64,000 nt of DNA from Urechidicola croceus (GCA_905181865.1 CAJIZG010000001.1:310001-374000), one strand, 5' to 3'; numbered from the stretch's first letter, positions 35,698 to 44,825 are shown. The notes: a model not told the origin generated them from the letters alone. Numbers and translations are program-made.

Positions 35698-36150
35698 TTA
35701 TTTTAGTATCTGACTTGTATGTTCCTTGGTCTTAACTTTAGAAATCACTTCTTCGATAATACCTTTTTCGTCTATCACAAAGGTGGTGCGATGGATGCCG
35801 TCATATTCTTTACCCATAAATTTCTTTGGACCCCAAACACCGTAGGCATTAATTACTTCTTTCTCCTCATCAGCCAAGAGTGGAAAAGGAAATTCATGCT
35901 TGTTTATAAAGTTTTGTTGTCTCTTTTGAGAATCGGCACTAGCGCCTAAAACATCATATCCACTTGAAAGAAACATTTTATAATTATCTCTTAAGTTACA
36001 TGCCTCAACCGTACAGCCAGGTGTACTTGCCTTTGGATAAAAGAATAAAACTAACTTTTTACCCTTATAATCAGCTAATTGTATCAATTCTCCATTTTGG
36101 TCTTGGCAACTAAAATTTGGTGCCTTATCTCCTATTTTTAATGTAGTCAT
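35698..36150 (-). CDS. bcp: Thioredoxin-dependent thiol peroxidase (Bcp/PrxQ)
   Basis: 150 residues when started at ATG 36150 (MTTLKIGDKAPNFSCQDQNG); the longer frame from 36192 would overlap the nth start and its promoter box. Peroxidatic Cys46 and resolving Cys51 are in TPGCTVEACNLRD, followed by the usual FPLLADEEKEVINAYGVWG. It reduces hydroperoxides using thioredoxin. Divergent from nth. Confidence 0.93.
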   Translation of the reverse strand: MTTLKIGDKAPNFSCQDQNGELIQLADYKGKKLVLFFYPKASTPGCTVEACNLRDNYKMFLSSGYDVLGASADSQKRQQNFINKHEFPFPLLADEEKEVINAYGVWGPKKFMGKEYDGIHRTTFVIDEKGIIEEVISKVKTKEHTSQILK

Positions 36151-36156
36151 ATTTCT

Positions 36157-36164
36157 TATTTTTG
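36157..36164 (+). promoter_or_regulatory. -7 box for nth
   Basis: TATTTTTG fits TAnnTTTG and ends 20 bp before the ATG at 36185. Confidence 0.55.
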
Positions 36165-36184
36165 TACTGTAAACATACTCAAAA

Positions 36185-36823
36185 ATGACCAAACAAGAAA
36201 AAGTTCAATTTGTAATTAATACCTTGGAAGAATTATACACGGAAACCCCAATTCCTTTAGAACATAAAGATCCGTATACGCTGTTAATTGCAGTTTTACT
36301 TTCTGCACAATGCACGGATGCCAGAGTTAATACCATAACACCATTACTTTTTGCAAAAGCAGATAATCCTTATGATATGGTGAAACTTACCGTTGAAGAA
36401 ATTAAATCTATTATAAGGCCTTGTGGATTATCTCCTATGAAATCAAAGGGAATATATGGGTTGTCTACTATATTAATTGACAAGCACAGTGGATTGGTAC
36501 CGCAAAGTTTTGAAGCGTTGGAAGAATTGCCCGCTGTTGGGCATAAAACTGCGAGCGTTGTTATGAGTCAAGCTTTTAATGTAGCTGCGTTTCCCGTAGA
36601 CACACATATTCATCGATTGATGTATCGATGGGGATTAACGAATGGGAAAAATGTAACTCAGACAGAAAAAGATGCCAAGCGCTTATTCCCAAAAGAATTA
36701 TGGAATAAATTACACCTACAAATTATCTACTACGGTAGAGAATATTCTCAAGCACGAGGATGGAATGTAGAAAATGATGTCATTTTTAAAACAATAGGAA
36801 GAAAATCAATTATTCTAAATTAA
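36185..36823 (+). CDS. nth: Endonuclease III (DNA glycosylase/AP lyase) lacking the iron-sulfur cysteines
   Basis: A 212-residue protein with the helix-hairpin-helix LPAVGHKTASVVM (~115-127, catalytic Lys121) and the active-site Asp139 in PVDTHIHRL. It removes oxidised pyrimidines in base excision repair. The C-terminal C-x6-C-x2-C-x5-C motif that binds [4Fe-4S] in E. coli Nth is replaced by GREYSQARGWNVENDVIF, without any cysteine. Confidence 0.92.
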   Translation: MTKQEKVQFVINTLEELYTETPIPLEHKDPYTLLIAVLLSAQCTDARVNTITPLLFAKADNPYDMVKLTVEEIKSIIRPCGLSPMKSKGIYGLSTILIDKHSGLVPQSFEALEELPAVGHKTASVVMSQAFNVAAFPVDTHIHRLMYRWGLTNGKNVTQTEKDAKRLFPKELWNKLHLQIIYYGREYSQARGWNVENDVIFKTIGRKSIILN

Positions 36824-37012
36824 TATTAAAAATGATTGATGCTACCTTTGAATTATGCCTTCTTTAGTTGAGCTATAAAAAAGTAGCATATCTTAAATAA
36901 GGTTCTATTTTAGATTGAAATATCGAGAAAACAAATTTAATCGATTCTTTTAAATTTTATTTGACTTTACAACTAAATAAAGCCCGATTTATATACTAAA
37001 CAAGGCCTTTGA

Positions 37013-37153
37013 CTAATTCAAATATAATTCAAAATTTCTCTTACTATCCCTATTTATAATTTTTAACGATTTCGAATAATTAAGCAAAAATTGAATTGTT
37101 TCTTCTTTTGGTTGCTTCTTAAAAGAAGGCTTTTCAGTGTATTGTTTTATCAT
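37013..37153 (-). CDS. Small 46-residue ORF downstream of the sigma factor
   Basis: ATG 37153 begins MIKQYTEKPSFKKQPKEETI and the frame continues QFLLNYSKSLKIINRDSKRN to a TAG at 37013. The composition (charged start, helix QFLLNYSKSLKI) and the position 58 bp after the sigma factor stop, same strand, suggest a real gene. I recall similar short proteins after this sigma factor in other flavobacteria, but this cannot be verified here. Function unknown; it is too short for most gene finders. Confidence 0.6.
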   Translation of the reverse strand: MIKQYTEKPSFKKQPKEETIQFLLNYSKSLKIINRDSKRNFELYLN

Positions 37154-37211
37154 AAACCCCAAGTTATTATATGTTATCTATAGGGTTAACGATACAATTT
37201 AAATAATATTG

Positions 37212-37796
37212 CTAGTTCACTAGAACAATATTATGCTTTTCTATTAATTTTCTCATATTTATTAAAGAATATCTCATTCTACCTAATGCCGTATTAATAC
37301 TTACACCCGTACTTTCAGCTATTTCTTTAAAACTCATATCCTTGTACATGCGCATTATCAATACCTCTTTTTGATCTTCTGGAAGTTCCTCTACCAACCT
37401 TCTCAAATCGCTAAGTATCTGCTCTTTTATCAATTGCTTCTCCACATTTAATTCACCATCACCCAAAACCGAAAATATATCAAATTCATCGGTATTCTTA
37501 AAGGTTGGCATCCTATTAGATCTTCTAAAATGATCTATGACTAAATTATGTGCAATTCGCATTACCCATGGAAGGAATTTACCTTCCTCATTATAACTCC
37601 CTTTTTTCAAAGTTTTAATAACCTTAATAAAAGTATCCTGAAAGACGTCTTCCGTAATATCTCTCTCTAAAACTTTTGAAAAAATAAAATTATAAATTCT
37701 TTGTTTATGTCGCTTGATAAGAATTTCAATCGACTTTTCATCACCATTAATGTAATCCGAAACAAGTTTGCTATCTAATACTTTAAATTGATCCAT
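37212..37796 (-). CDS. RNA polymerase sigma factor of the ECF/RpoE-like class
   Basis: A 194-residue sigma factor with region 2 (ERDITEDVFQDTFIKVIKTL; WVMRIAHNLVIDHFRR, ~44-90) and region 4 (LPEDQKEVLIMRMYKDMSFK; EIAESTGVSINTALGRMRYS, ~137-176). No anti-sigma gene adjoins it; downstream is a 46-residue ORF. This conserved single-copy type in flavobacteria may be a general rather than a stress-specific sigma factor, but its regulon cannot be inferred here. Confidence 0.92.
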   Translation of the reverse strand: MDQFKVLDSKLVSDYINGDEKSIEILIKRHKQRIYNFIFSKVLERDITEDVFQDTFIKVIKTLKKGSYNEEGKFLPWVMRIAHNLVIDHFRRSNRMPTFKNTDEFDIFSVLGDGELNVEKQLIKEQILSDLRRLVEELPEDQKEVLIMRMYKDMSFKEIAESTGVSINTALGRMRYSLINMRKLIEKHNIVLVN

Positions 37797-38032
37797 ACCT
37801 TATATTTCTTTAAATTTTTCAGAATTGAAAGAAAAACACCTCTCAATTCATTTATTTTTTTCTTTAAAGTAATAGTATGTTATACGCAGTATTTTTTATA
37901 AGTGAGCCACAAATATTAACTATTTTTCATTAACTTCCAAATAGATTCTGTTTTTTTTAATCGTAATAATTTAAAAGGTATCGTAACGGACGAAATAACG
38001 CTAACTTCTTATCGAATGACAAATCTTTGCTT

Positions 38033-38040
38033 TACCTTTG
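38033..38040 (+). promoter_or_regulatory. -7 box for uvrA
   Basis: TACCTTTG fits TAnnTTTG and ends 25 bp before the ATG at 38066, which supports that start over the upstream in-frame codon at 38027. Confidence 0.6.
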
Positions 38041-38065
38041 TAATTATTCGTTTTTTTTTACAGAG

Positions 38066-40870
38066 ATGACCAAAAATATAGCTTCGCTAAGCCCTAAAGA
38101 AAATATCTTAATAAAAGGTGCAAAATTGCACAATCTTAAAAATATCGATGTTGCTATCCCTAGAAATAAACTTGTTGTAATCACAGGACTTTCAGGATCT
38201 GGAAAGTCTAGTTTGGCATTTGACACGTTATATGCAGAAGGACAAAGACGTTATGTAGAAAGTCTATCTTCCTACGCCAGACAATTTTTAGGAAGGTTAA
38301 ACAAACCCAACGTAGATTATATAAAAGGTATATCGCCAGCCATTGCCATTGAACAAAAGGTTAATAGTACAAATCCGAGATCTACAGTGGGCACCTCTAC
38401 TGAAATTTATGATTATTTAAAATTACTGTTTGCGCGGATTGGAAGAACAATTTCCCCTATTTCAAATAGAGAAGTAAAAAAAGATACGGTTTCAGATGTA
38501 ATTAATTATGTTAAAAAACTAGAAGAAAAAACAAAATTATTACTCTTAGCCCAAGTTCATATTCCAGAGGAAAGAAGTGTTGAAAAATCTCTTGCTATAT
38601 TAGCACAGCAAGGATATGCTAGAATTAAACGCAAAGGTGAAATAATACGAATTGAAGATTTTTCAAAAACTGTAAAATCCTCTAAAGATCCCATGGGACA
38701 TGACTTTGAATTGGTGGTTGATCGTGTTGTAGTTCAGCAAAATGAAGATTTTTACAATAGATTGGCAGACGCCGTCCAAATTGCCTTTTTTGAAGGAAAA
38801 GGTAGTTGTAGTTTGGAAAACTTAAAGACCAATACCATCACTCAATTTAGTAATTCATTTGAATTAGATGGTATGCAATTTTTGGAACCAAATACTCATT
38901 TATTTAGTTTCAATAACCCTTATGGAGCCTGTCCAACCTGTGAAGGGTATGGAGATATTATTGGAATTGATAGGGAACTTGTAATTCCAAATACTGGAAT
39001 ATCTATTTTTGAAGATGCCATTCTGCCTTGGAAGTCAGAATCTTTTAGTGAGTACAAGAATAATTTAATAGACAACGCATATAAATTTGATTTCCCTGTG
39101 CATCGCTCCTATTTTGAACTTTCAAAAGAACAAAAAGAAATACTTTGGAATGGAAATGAATATTTTAAAGGATTACATGCTTTTTTTAAGTTTTTAGAAG
39201 CCAAAAGTTATAAAATACAATACCGTGTAATGCTTTCAAGGTATAGAGGAAAAACAAAGTGTTCTTCCTGTAATGGAAGAAGACTTAGAAAAGAAACTGA
39301 CTATATTAAGGTGAGTGAAATGACCATCTCGCAAATGGTTGAACTTCCTTTAGATGAATTGCAATCCTTCTTTTTAAAGTTACACCTCGCTGAAAGTGAA
39401 TTTGAAATTTCTAAGCGACTACTGACGGAAATAAACAATAGAATATCATATTTGATCAATGTAGGTTTAGGATACTTGACTTTAAACAGAACATCAAATA
39501 CCTTATCTGGAGGTGAAAGTCAACGAATTAACCTCGCTACTTCATTGGGTAGTAGTTTAGTTGGTTCTATGTATATATTAGACGAACCCAGTATTGGACT
39601 GCACCCAAAAGATACTGAACGTTTAATTGAGGTACTCAAACATTTACGCGATCTAGGAAATACCGTAATTGTGGTGGAACATGATGAAGACATCATGAAA
39701 GCAGCCGATAAAATAATTGATATTGGACCAGAAGCAGGCACCTATGGAGGTCATATTGTTGCTGAAGGAAATTATGATGAAATATTAAAATCTGATTCCC
39801 TTACTGCCAACTATTTAAATGGTTCTGAAAAAATAGAAATTCCTAAAATAAGAAGAACTCCTACTAACTTTATAGAGATTATTGGAGCGCGACAAAACAA
39901 TCTAAAAAATATAAATGTAAAGTTTCCATTAAATGCATTGACTGTAATTACAGGAGTTTCAGGAAGTGGAAAAAGTACCTTGGTACGTAAAATTATTTAC
40001 CCAGCGTTGCAGAAAAAAATTGCTGGTTTTGGAGAGAAAGCAGGACAATTTACTTCTATCAAAGGAGACTTTAGTAAAATTGAACATATTGAATTTATAG
40101 ATCAAAACCCTATTGGTAGGTCCAGTAGATCCAATCCTGTTACCTATGTAAAAGTCTATGATGACATAAGAAGTTTATTTTCTAATCATAAGATTTCAGT
40201 CATACGGAATTATAAACCCAAACATTTTTCATTTAATGTAGAAGGAGGTCGCTGCGAAACCTGTAAAGGAGATGGTGAAGTGACGATTGAAATGCAGTTT
40301 ATGGCAGATGTTCATTTAGAATGTGATGTTTGCAAGGGTAAACGTTTTAAAAAAGAAATACTGGAAGTCAAAGTAAATGGCAAATCGATTAATGATATCC
40401 TAAATATGACTATTGATGATGCAATTCACTTTTTCAAAAACGAAAACCAGTCAAAAATATCAAGGAAACTAAAACCACTTCAAGATGTAGGATTAGGCTA
40501 TGTAACTTTAGGGCAGTCTTCTTCTACCCTATCTGGTGGGGAGGCGCAAAGAATTAAATTGGCCTCATTTTTAGTAAAAGGAACAAGACAAAGCAAGTCG
40601 TTATTCATTTTTGATGAACCTACAACAGGCTTGCACTTTCACGATATTAAAAAATTATTAAAATCCTTCAATGCACTCATTAAAAATGGACACTCCATTA
40701 TGGTCATTGAACACAATATTGAATTAATCAAATGCGCCGATTACATTATAGATCTCGGTAAAGAAGGTGGTAAAAATGGTGGTGAATTAATGTTTCAAGG
40801 GACTCCCGAAAAATTAGTGAGCACTAAAAAAAGTTTTACTGCTCACTATTTAAAGGAAAAGTTAGCGTAA
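38066..40870 (+). CDS. uvrA: Excinuclease ABC subunit A
   Basis: About 934 residues from ATG 38066 ([20 protein letters not shown]). Two ABC ATPase modules: Walker [11 protein letters not shown] near residue 37 and [13 protein letters not shown] near 637; signatures [13 protein letters not shown] and [13 protein letters not shown]. Zinc-binding pairs [10 protein letters not shown] with KCSSCNGRR, and [10 protein letters not shown] with CDVCKGKR, are present. It recognises bulky DNA lesions and loads UvrB. The insertion between the first zinc halves is short, within the normal range of UvrA. Confidence 0.96.
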   Translation: MTKNIASLSPKENILIKGAKLHNLKNIDVAIPRNKLVVITGLSGSGKSSLAFDTLYAEGQRRYVESLSSYARQFLGRLNKPNVDYIKGISPAIAIEQKVNSTNPRSTVGTSTEIYDYLKLLFARIGRTISPISNREVKKDTVSDVINYVKKLEEKTKLLLLAQVHIPEERSVEKSLAILAQQGYARIKRKGEIIRIEDFSKTVKSSKDPMGHDFELVVDRVVVQQNEDFYNRLADAVQIAFFEGKGSCSLENLKTNTITQFSNSFELDGMQFLEPNTHLFSFNNPYGACPTCEGYGDIIGIDRELVIPNTGISIFEDAILPWKSESFSEYKNNLIDNAYKFDFPVHRSYFELSKEQKEILWNGNEYFKGLHAFFKFLEAKSYKIQYRVMLSRYRGKTKCSSCNGRRLRKETDYIKVSEMTISQMVELPLDELQSFFLKLHLAESEFEISKRLLTEINNRISYLINVGLGYLTLNRTSNTLSGGESQRINLATSLGSSLVGSMYILDEPSIGLHPKDTERLIEVLKHLRDLGNTVIVVEHDEDIMKAADKIIDIGPEAGTYGGHIVAEGNYDEILKSDSLTANYLNGSEKIEIPKIRRTPTNFIEIIGARQNNLKNINVKFPLNALTVITGVSGSGKSTLVRKIIYPALQKKIAGFGEKAGQFTSIKGDFSKIEHIEFIDQNPIGRSSRSNPVTYVKVYDDIRSLFSNHKISVIRNYKPKHFSFNVEGGRCETCKGDGEVTIEMQFMADVHLECDVCKGKRFKKEILEVKVNGKSINDILNMTIDDAIHFFKNENQSKISRKLKPLQDVGLGYVTLGQSSSTLSGGEAQRIKLASFLVKGTRQSKSLFIFDEPTTGLHFHDIKKLLKSFNALIKNGHSIMVIEHNIELIKCADYIIDLGKEGGKNGGELMFQGTPEKLVSTKKSFTAHYLKEKLA

Positions 40871-40900
40871 CTTTATATACCTACTAATCATCATTCGGTA

Positions 40901-41587
40901 TTATTCTTTTGCTGCCGCTTCCTCTAAAGAAGAAAGCTGTGTTTTTGCTAATACAAATTCTGGATACAATTGAACAGCGCGCTTAAATGCAATGATAGCC
41001 TCAGCATTTTTCTTTAATTGCACTGCTATAATTCCTTCTAAATAGGCAATCGCTGGTTTTAGTTTAACATCCTGATTGTAACTAGCATTCACTTTAAATG
41101 AAATACTTATATTTTCTTCAATCGCTAAAGTGTTTGCTTTTTTTACTCCTGCATAAGCCTCTTCGAGTTTATTTGTTTCCAAATAAAGCCCTGCCAACTT
41201 ATATGCGTGATATGCTCTATTTGATTTTGATAATAATTTATCATACCCTTCAGCAGCTTTTGCCTTCGCACCAATAGACTCTAATGAAACTGTGTTCATT
41301 TCAAGTATTTCAATATTAGCTGGTTTTCTTTCCAATACATCATTGGTAACCAAAAAACAAGAAAGGTATTCTCTATTATTAAAATATAGATATGCTAGAC
41401 TATCCTTATAAACACTGGTAACGCCTTGCAATGCAATAATATCATACATTTTTGAAATAGCAACATTTTTATCTCCGTATGCTAACGCTTGCGTAATTTT
41501 TACTTTTTCTAACGCCACGCCATTCTGTGACTGTGTACTTCCTAATATTGCAACAAAAAATACTAGGGCTAATAATCGTTTATTCAT
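40901..41587 (-). CDS. Periplasmic tetratricopeptide repeat protein
   Basis: A 228-residue protein with a signal peptide (MNKRLLALVFFVAILGSTQSQ). TPR-like helical pairs are visible from ~100, with YKLAGLYLETNKLEEAYAGV and LEGIIAVQLKKNAEAIIAFK, RAVQLYPEFVLAKTQLSSLE near the end. It is probably a scaffold for protein-protein contacts in the envelope. Nothing in the context gives a specific partner. Confidence 0.8.
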   Translation of the reverse strand: MNKRLLALVFFVAILGSTQSQNGVALEKVKITQALAYGDKNVAISKMYDIIALQGVTSVYKDSLAYLYFNNREYLSCFLVTNDVLERKPANIEILEMNTVSLESIGAKAKAAEGYDKLLSKSNRAYHAYKLAGLYLETNKLEEAYAGVKKANTLAIEENISISFKVNASYNQDVKLKPAIAYLEGIIAVQLKKNAEAIIAFKRAVQLYPEFVLAKTQLSSLEEAAAKE

Positions 41588-41715
41588 TTTATGTTTTTTA
41601 AAATTTAATATTATACAATTAAAAACTAGTATGAAATTCTAATTTTTAACGTGCGCTAATGTATTAATTTGTACCCATATAACTTACTAAAACTCTCATA
41701 AAATTGAGCACAAAA

Positions 41716-41741
41716 AAAGCTTCCTTACTTAAGGAAGCTTT
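41716..41741 (-). terminator. Terminator of tRNA-His
   Basis: AAAGCTTCCTT (41716-41726) pairs with AAGGAAGCTTT (41731-41741) around a 4-base loop; on the minus strand it is followed by TTTT and GTG. It sits directly after the tRNA. Confidence 0.8.
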
Positions 41742-41742
41742 A

Positions 41743-41818
41743 TGGGTGGAAGACCGGATTCGAACCGGCGACCCTCGGTACCACAAACCGATGCTCTAAC
41801 CAACTGAGCTACAACCAC
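41743..41818 (-). tRNA. tRNA-His (GTG anticodon)
   Basis: On the minus strand GTGGTTGTAGCTCAGTTGG opens the acceptor and D arm, the anticodon loop reads TTTGTGGT, and the T arm is GCCGG TTCGAAT CCGGT. A G lies at position -1 and a C at 73, the identity pair for histidyl-tRNA synthetase. The 3' end reads CCACCCA, so a complete CCA is not clearly encoded beyond position 73. Acceptor positions 5-68 and 6-67 are T-T mismatches by my alignment. Confidence 0.92.
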
Positions 41819-41883
41819 CATGTAACTTGCGGGTGCAAATTTAGTTTTTTTTATACTTTCTGCAACACTTTTTTAATTAATTT

Positions 41884-42600
41884 TTAAAATAAATCACTCA
41901 AACTATTTATAGCGACTATTCGTTCTACATTGAATCCTTCAGCATGCTCAACACCAATCAATCTCCCTAAGTCTTGTGCTCTGTATTTAACACTCTCTAT
42001 AAAATTTTGACTAGAAATAGGAGAACTAGGTTCTTTACTGTTTGCATCGTAAAATTGAGAGCTATAGGCTAACACTGCTTCCATTTTAACGTCAATAAAC
42101 CCAGATACATCGACTACAAAGTCTGGCTCTAAATTTTTCCATTGTATATAATGATACACATATTTTGGCCTCCAATGCTCTTGTAGTGCTCCATCAACCG
42201 CTGTTTCAATCTTTCGTAATCCCGATAAAAAACAAGCATCAGAAACTAGTTTACTTCCTGTACCATGATCTATATGCCGGTCGTGTATTGCATTACACAA
42301 TACTATTTCAGGTCTATATTTTCTGATACTTTTAATAATCTCTAATTGGTGTACTTTATCGTTAATAAAGAATCCGTCAGAAAAATTCAAGTTGTCTCTC
42401 ACTACTATTCCAAGGGTTTTGGCAGCACTTGAAGCCTCTACATCTCTAATCTCAGCAGAACCGCGTGTCCCTAACTCACCTCTTGTCAAATCAACAATTC
42501 CAACCTTTTTACCCAAGGAAACTTCCTTCGCTATTGTTGCACCACAACCTAATTCAACATCATCTGGATGCGCTCCAAAAGCTAGAATATCTAATTTCAT
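41884..42600 (-). CDS. bshB1: Bacillithiol biosynthesis deacetylase BshB1
   Basis: A 238-residue LmbE-like protein. The zinc motif GAHPDDVELGCGAT is at ~9-22, VDLTRGELGTRGS (~37-49) and the histidine-rich NAIHDRHIDHGTGSKL near 113-128 complete the active site. It removes acetyl from GlcNAc-malate in bacillithiol synthesis, a thiol used by Bacteroidota. A -7 box TACCTTTG lies at 42617-42624 on the minus strand. Part of its 5' end has been copied to 43840-43942. Confidence 0.94.
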   Translation of the reverse strand: MKLDILAFGAHPDDVELGCGATIAKEVSLGKKVGIVDLTRGELGTRGSAEIRDVEASSAAKTLGIVVRDNLNFSDGFFINDKVHQLEIIKSIRKYRPEIVLCNAIHDRHIDHGTGSKLVSDACFLSGLRKIETAVDGALQEHWRPKYVYHYIQWKNLEPDFVVDVSGFIDVKMEAVLAYSSQFYDANSKEPSSPISSQNFIESVKYRAQDLGRLIGVEHAEGFNVERIVAINSLSDLF

Positions 42601-42616
42601 ATTTTTCTGTTTACGA

Positions 42617-42624
42617 CAAAGGTA
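42617..42624 (-). promoter_or_regulatory. -7 box for bshB1
   Basis: TACCTTTG on the minus strand, 16 bp upstream of the start codon. The duplicated fragment at 43959-43966 carries the same box. Confidence 0.55.
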
Positions 42625-42785
42625 CTAAAATTACACATTAATCTTAATTACTCATTTTTTATAATGAATGGTACTAAAAACACAATAAATGGTAGATTAC
42701 CTATCAATTTGTTTGTTTGATTAAATTATTTAATATACATTTACTGCGTAATTAAGTATAATATTAACATCAACCCCTGCAGAAG

Positions 42786-43697
42786 ATGAAAACCAAAATC
42801 CTACTATCGCTACTTTTATTAGTTTGTTCAAGCACAATTTTCGCAACAGTTTCTGAGATCGAAAAAAACGTCTTGGTTGACTTATATAATTTAACTGAAG
42901 GAAAGAACTGGAATACTTCTTGGGATTTAAATCAACCTGTAGAAAACTGGTATGGTGTTACTGTTGAAAACGACAAAGTAGTCCGTCTCGATTTAAGTAT
43001 TAATAATTTAAAAGGAAATTTGCCTATTAATTTGGGAGATCTTACTTTCCTTGAATCTATTAATTTACACATGAACAACTTAACAGGTGCGATACCTTCT
43101 AGTTTAGGGAGTATTTTAACACTTAAGGAATTAAACATGTCTTTCAATCAATTGAATGGTGAAATTCCTAGTACTATTGGAGATGCTCATTCATTGGAAA
43201 TTATTTCTTTATTCATGAATCGTCTTGAAGGGGCTATTCCGAATGAAATAGGAGGATTAACACAACTTCAAAAATTAGTTCTTTACAACAACAACTTAAG
43301 TGGTTCTATTCCTAATGAAATTGGTGCATTAGAGAAACTAGTAGAATTACATTTAAGCAGTAATAGATTTAGCGGAATCTTGCCATTAGAAATTACAAAC
43401 CTAAAAGAGTTAAAAATATTAAGTGTCTTTGATAATTACATGATTGGTATTATTCCAAATGAAATTGGTCAAATGACAAATTTACAAGAGTTATCATTAG
43501 CGAACAATTCTTTTGAAGGACCGGTTCCTTCGGAAATCGCACAACTATCAAGACTTGAAACTCTTATGTTAAATAATAACTTTTTTGATCCAGGATTCGA
43601 TCAAAATATTGGGTTGATTCCTACATTAAAGAATTTTAATTTCATCTCCACTCCAAGAGATGCTAAAGTTATTCAAAATGCACTTGCATTTGATTAA
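42786..43697 (+). CDS. Secreted leucine-rich repeat protein (plant-type LRR), copy 1
   Basis: A 303-residue protein with a signal peptide (MKTKILLSLLLLVCSSTIFA). An N-terminal cap (ALxxLYNxTxGxNW-like LVDLYNLTEGKNWNTSWDLN) is followed by about nine plant-type repeats of the form LxxLxLxxNxLxGxIPxxLGxL (for example LKELNMSFNQLNGEIPSTIG, ~107-135), and a C-terminal cap ends at AFD. The family mediates protein or ligand binding; the partner is unknown. It is the intact member of a tandem pair. Its -7 box is degraded (TACATTTA, 42736-42743) relative to that of copy 2. Confidence 0.85.
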   Translation: MKTKILLSLLLLVCSSTIFATVSEIEKNVLVDLYNLTEGKNWNTSWDLNQPVENWYGVTVENDKVVRLDLSINNLKGNLPINLGDLTFLESINLHMNNLTGAIPSSLGSILTLKELNMSFNQLNGEIPSTIGDAHSLEIISLFMNRLEGAIPNEIGGLTQLQKLVLYNNNLSGSIPNEIGALEKLVELHLSSNRFSGILPLEITNLKELKILSVFDNYMIGIIPNEIGQMTNLQELSLANNSFEGPVPSEIAQLSRLETLMLNNNFFDPGFDQNIGLIPTLKNFNFISTPRDAKVIQNALAFD

Positions 43698-43733
43698 ATT
43701 AGAATCCTTTTTTGATATAAAAACTATAGGTAT

Positions 43734-43848
43734 TTACCCTTTTATCCAATCTATAATTGAAGCATCAGCTAGTAAAGTAGTCAACTAAATTAATACTTTA
43801 ACGAATGGATCCTTTATGCCAATCAAGTATTTCTGAAAGTTACAATCT
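43734..43848 (-). pseudogene. 3' fragment of glutathione peroxidase gene at the duplication junction
   Basis: From the stop equivalent at 43734-43736, the sequence parallels 44877-44988, the last ~37 codons of the intact peroxidase gene (shared TTACCCTTTTATCCAATCTA and AATCAAGTATTTCTGAAAGT). It has several substitutions and an indel-rich middle and ends abruptly at 43848, where bshB1 sequence begins. It is a dead by-product of the duplication. Confidence 0.85.
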
Positions 43849-43942
43849 TTTTACCCAAGGAAACTTCCTTCGCTATTGTTGCACCAAAACCTAATTTAAC
43901 ATCATCTGGATACGCTCCAAAAGCTAGAATATCTAATTTCAT
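43823..43942 (-). pseudogene. 5' fragment of bshB1 at the duplication junction
   Basis: From ATG 43942 it reads MKLDILAFGAYPDDVKLGFG, then ATIAKEVSLGKKIV, matching the first 34 residues of BshB1 with substitutions, including His to Tyr in the zinc motif (AHPDD to AYPDD). After the junction at 43848-43840 the frame enters peroxidase sequence out of frame and stops at 43823. A promoter box (43959-43966) remains, so a transcript is possible. Confidence 0.85.
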
Positions 43943-44077
43943 ATTTTTCTATTTATGACAAAGGTACCAAAATCACACATTACTATTAATACCTTGTTTT
44001 TTACAATGAATGGTTATAAAAATATAATAAATGGTAAATTATATATAAATTTGTTTGGTTGATTAAATTATTTCACA

Positions 44078-44085
44078 TATATTTG
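44078..44085 (+). promoter_or_regulatory. -7 box for LRR copy 2
   Basis: TATATTTG fits TAnnTTTG and lies 36 bp upstream of the ATG at 44122. The equivalent position before copy 1 (42736-42743) reads TACATTTA. Confidence 0.55.
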
Positions 44086-44121
44086 TTACGTAATTAAGTA
44101 TAATATTAATCCCTACAAAAG

Positions 44122-44793
44122 ATGAAAACTAGAATCCTACTATCGCTACTTTTATTAGTTTGTTCAAACGCAATTTTCGCAATAGTTTCTGAGATTGAAA
44201 AAAAAGTTTTGGTTGACTTATATAATTCAACTGAAGGAAATAACTGGAATACCTCATGGGATTTAAATGAACCTGTAGAAAGTTGGTATGGTGTTACTGT
44301 TGAAAACGACAAAGTAGTCCGTCTTGATTTAAGTATTAATAATTTAAAAGGAAATTTGCCTATTAATTTAGGAGATCTTACTTCCCTTCAATCTATTAAT
44401 TTACATAAGAATAACTTAACAGGTAAGATCCCTTCTAGTTTAGGGAGTATTTTAACACTTAAGGAATTAAATATGTCTTTCAATCAATTGAATGGTGAAA
44501 TTCCTCGTACTATTGGAAATGCGCATTCATTGGAAATTATTTCTTTATTCATGAATCGTCTTGAAGGGGCTATTCCAATTGAAATAGGAGGATTAACACA
44601 ACTTAAAAAATTAGTTCTTTACAATAATAACTTAAGTGGCTCTATTCCTAATGAAATTGGTGCATTAGAGAACCTAATAGAATTACATTTAAGTCGTAAT
44701 AGATTTAGTGGAATCGTGCCATTGGAAATTACAAACCTAAAAGGGTTAAAAATATTAAGTGTATTTGACAATTATATGATTGGTATTAATTAA
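44122..44793 (+). CDS. Secreted leucine-rich repeat protein, copy 2 (C-terminally truncated)
   Basis: A 223-residue protein almost collinear with copy 1 (signal peptide MKTRILLSLLLLVCSNAIFA, same cap and first six to seven LRRs). After LKILSVFDNYMIGI the sequence stops with N-TAA, whereas copy 1 continues for 80 residues; the nucleotides show a deletion joining GGTATT to the 3' flank. The last repeats and the C-terminal cap are missing, so folding may be impaired, but the frame before that is free of stops. Confidence 0.78.
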   Translation: MKTRILLSLLLLVCSNAIFAIVSEIEKKVLVDLYNSTEGNNWNTSWDLNEPVESWYGVTVENDKVVRLDLSINNLKGNLPINLGDLTSLQSINLHKNNLTGKIPSSLGSILTLKELNMSFNQLNGEIPRTIGNAHSLEIISLFMNRLEGAIPIEIGGLTQLKKLVLYNNNLSGSIPNEIGALENLIELHLSRNRFSGIVPLEITNLKGLKILSVFDNYMIGIN

Positions 44794-44825
44794 ACTAGAA
44801 TCCTTTGTTATAGTAATCAAAAAAA

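Larger units (their letters stand above)
42498..43848. repeat. Tandem duplication, unit A (bshB1 start, LRR gene, gpx end)
   Basis: The first unit runs from TTCCAACCT inside bshB1 (42498-42506) through the LRR gene to TTACAATCT (43840-43848) at the end of a glutathione peroxidase fragment. It is similar throughout to unit B (43840-44988), which ends with TTCCAACCT inside the intact peroxidase gene. The common 9-mer at both original ends is a microhomology. Confidence 0.85.

Noticed and set aside
38027-38065. Extra N-terminal residues of UvrA
   Set aside because: They encode a hydrophobic stretch ([10 protein letters not shown]) not found in UvrA, and the -7 box at 38033-38040 lies inside them.
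42786-44793. Repeated LRR segments as a CRISPR-like or satellite array
   Set aside because: The periodicity is protein-level (about 24 residues, LxxLxLxxN pattern) with strong nucleotide divergence; no spacers.
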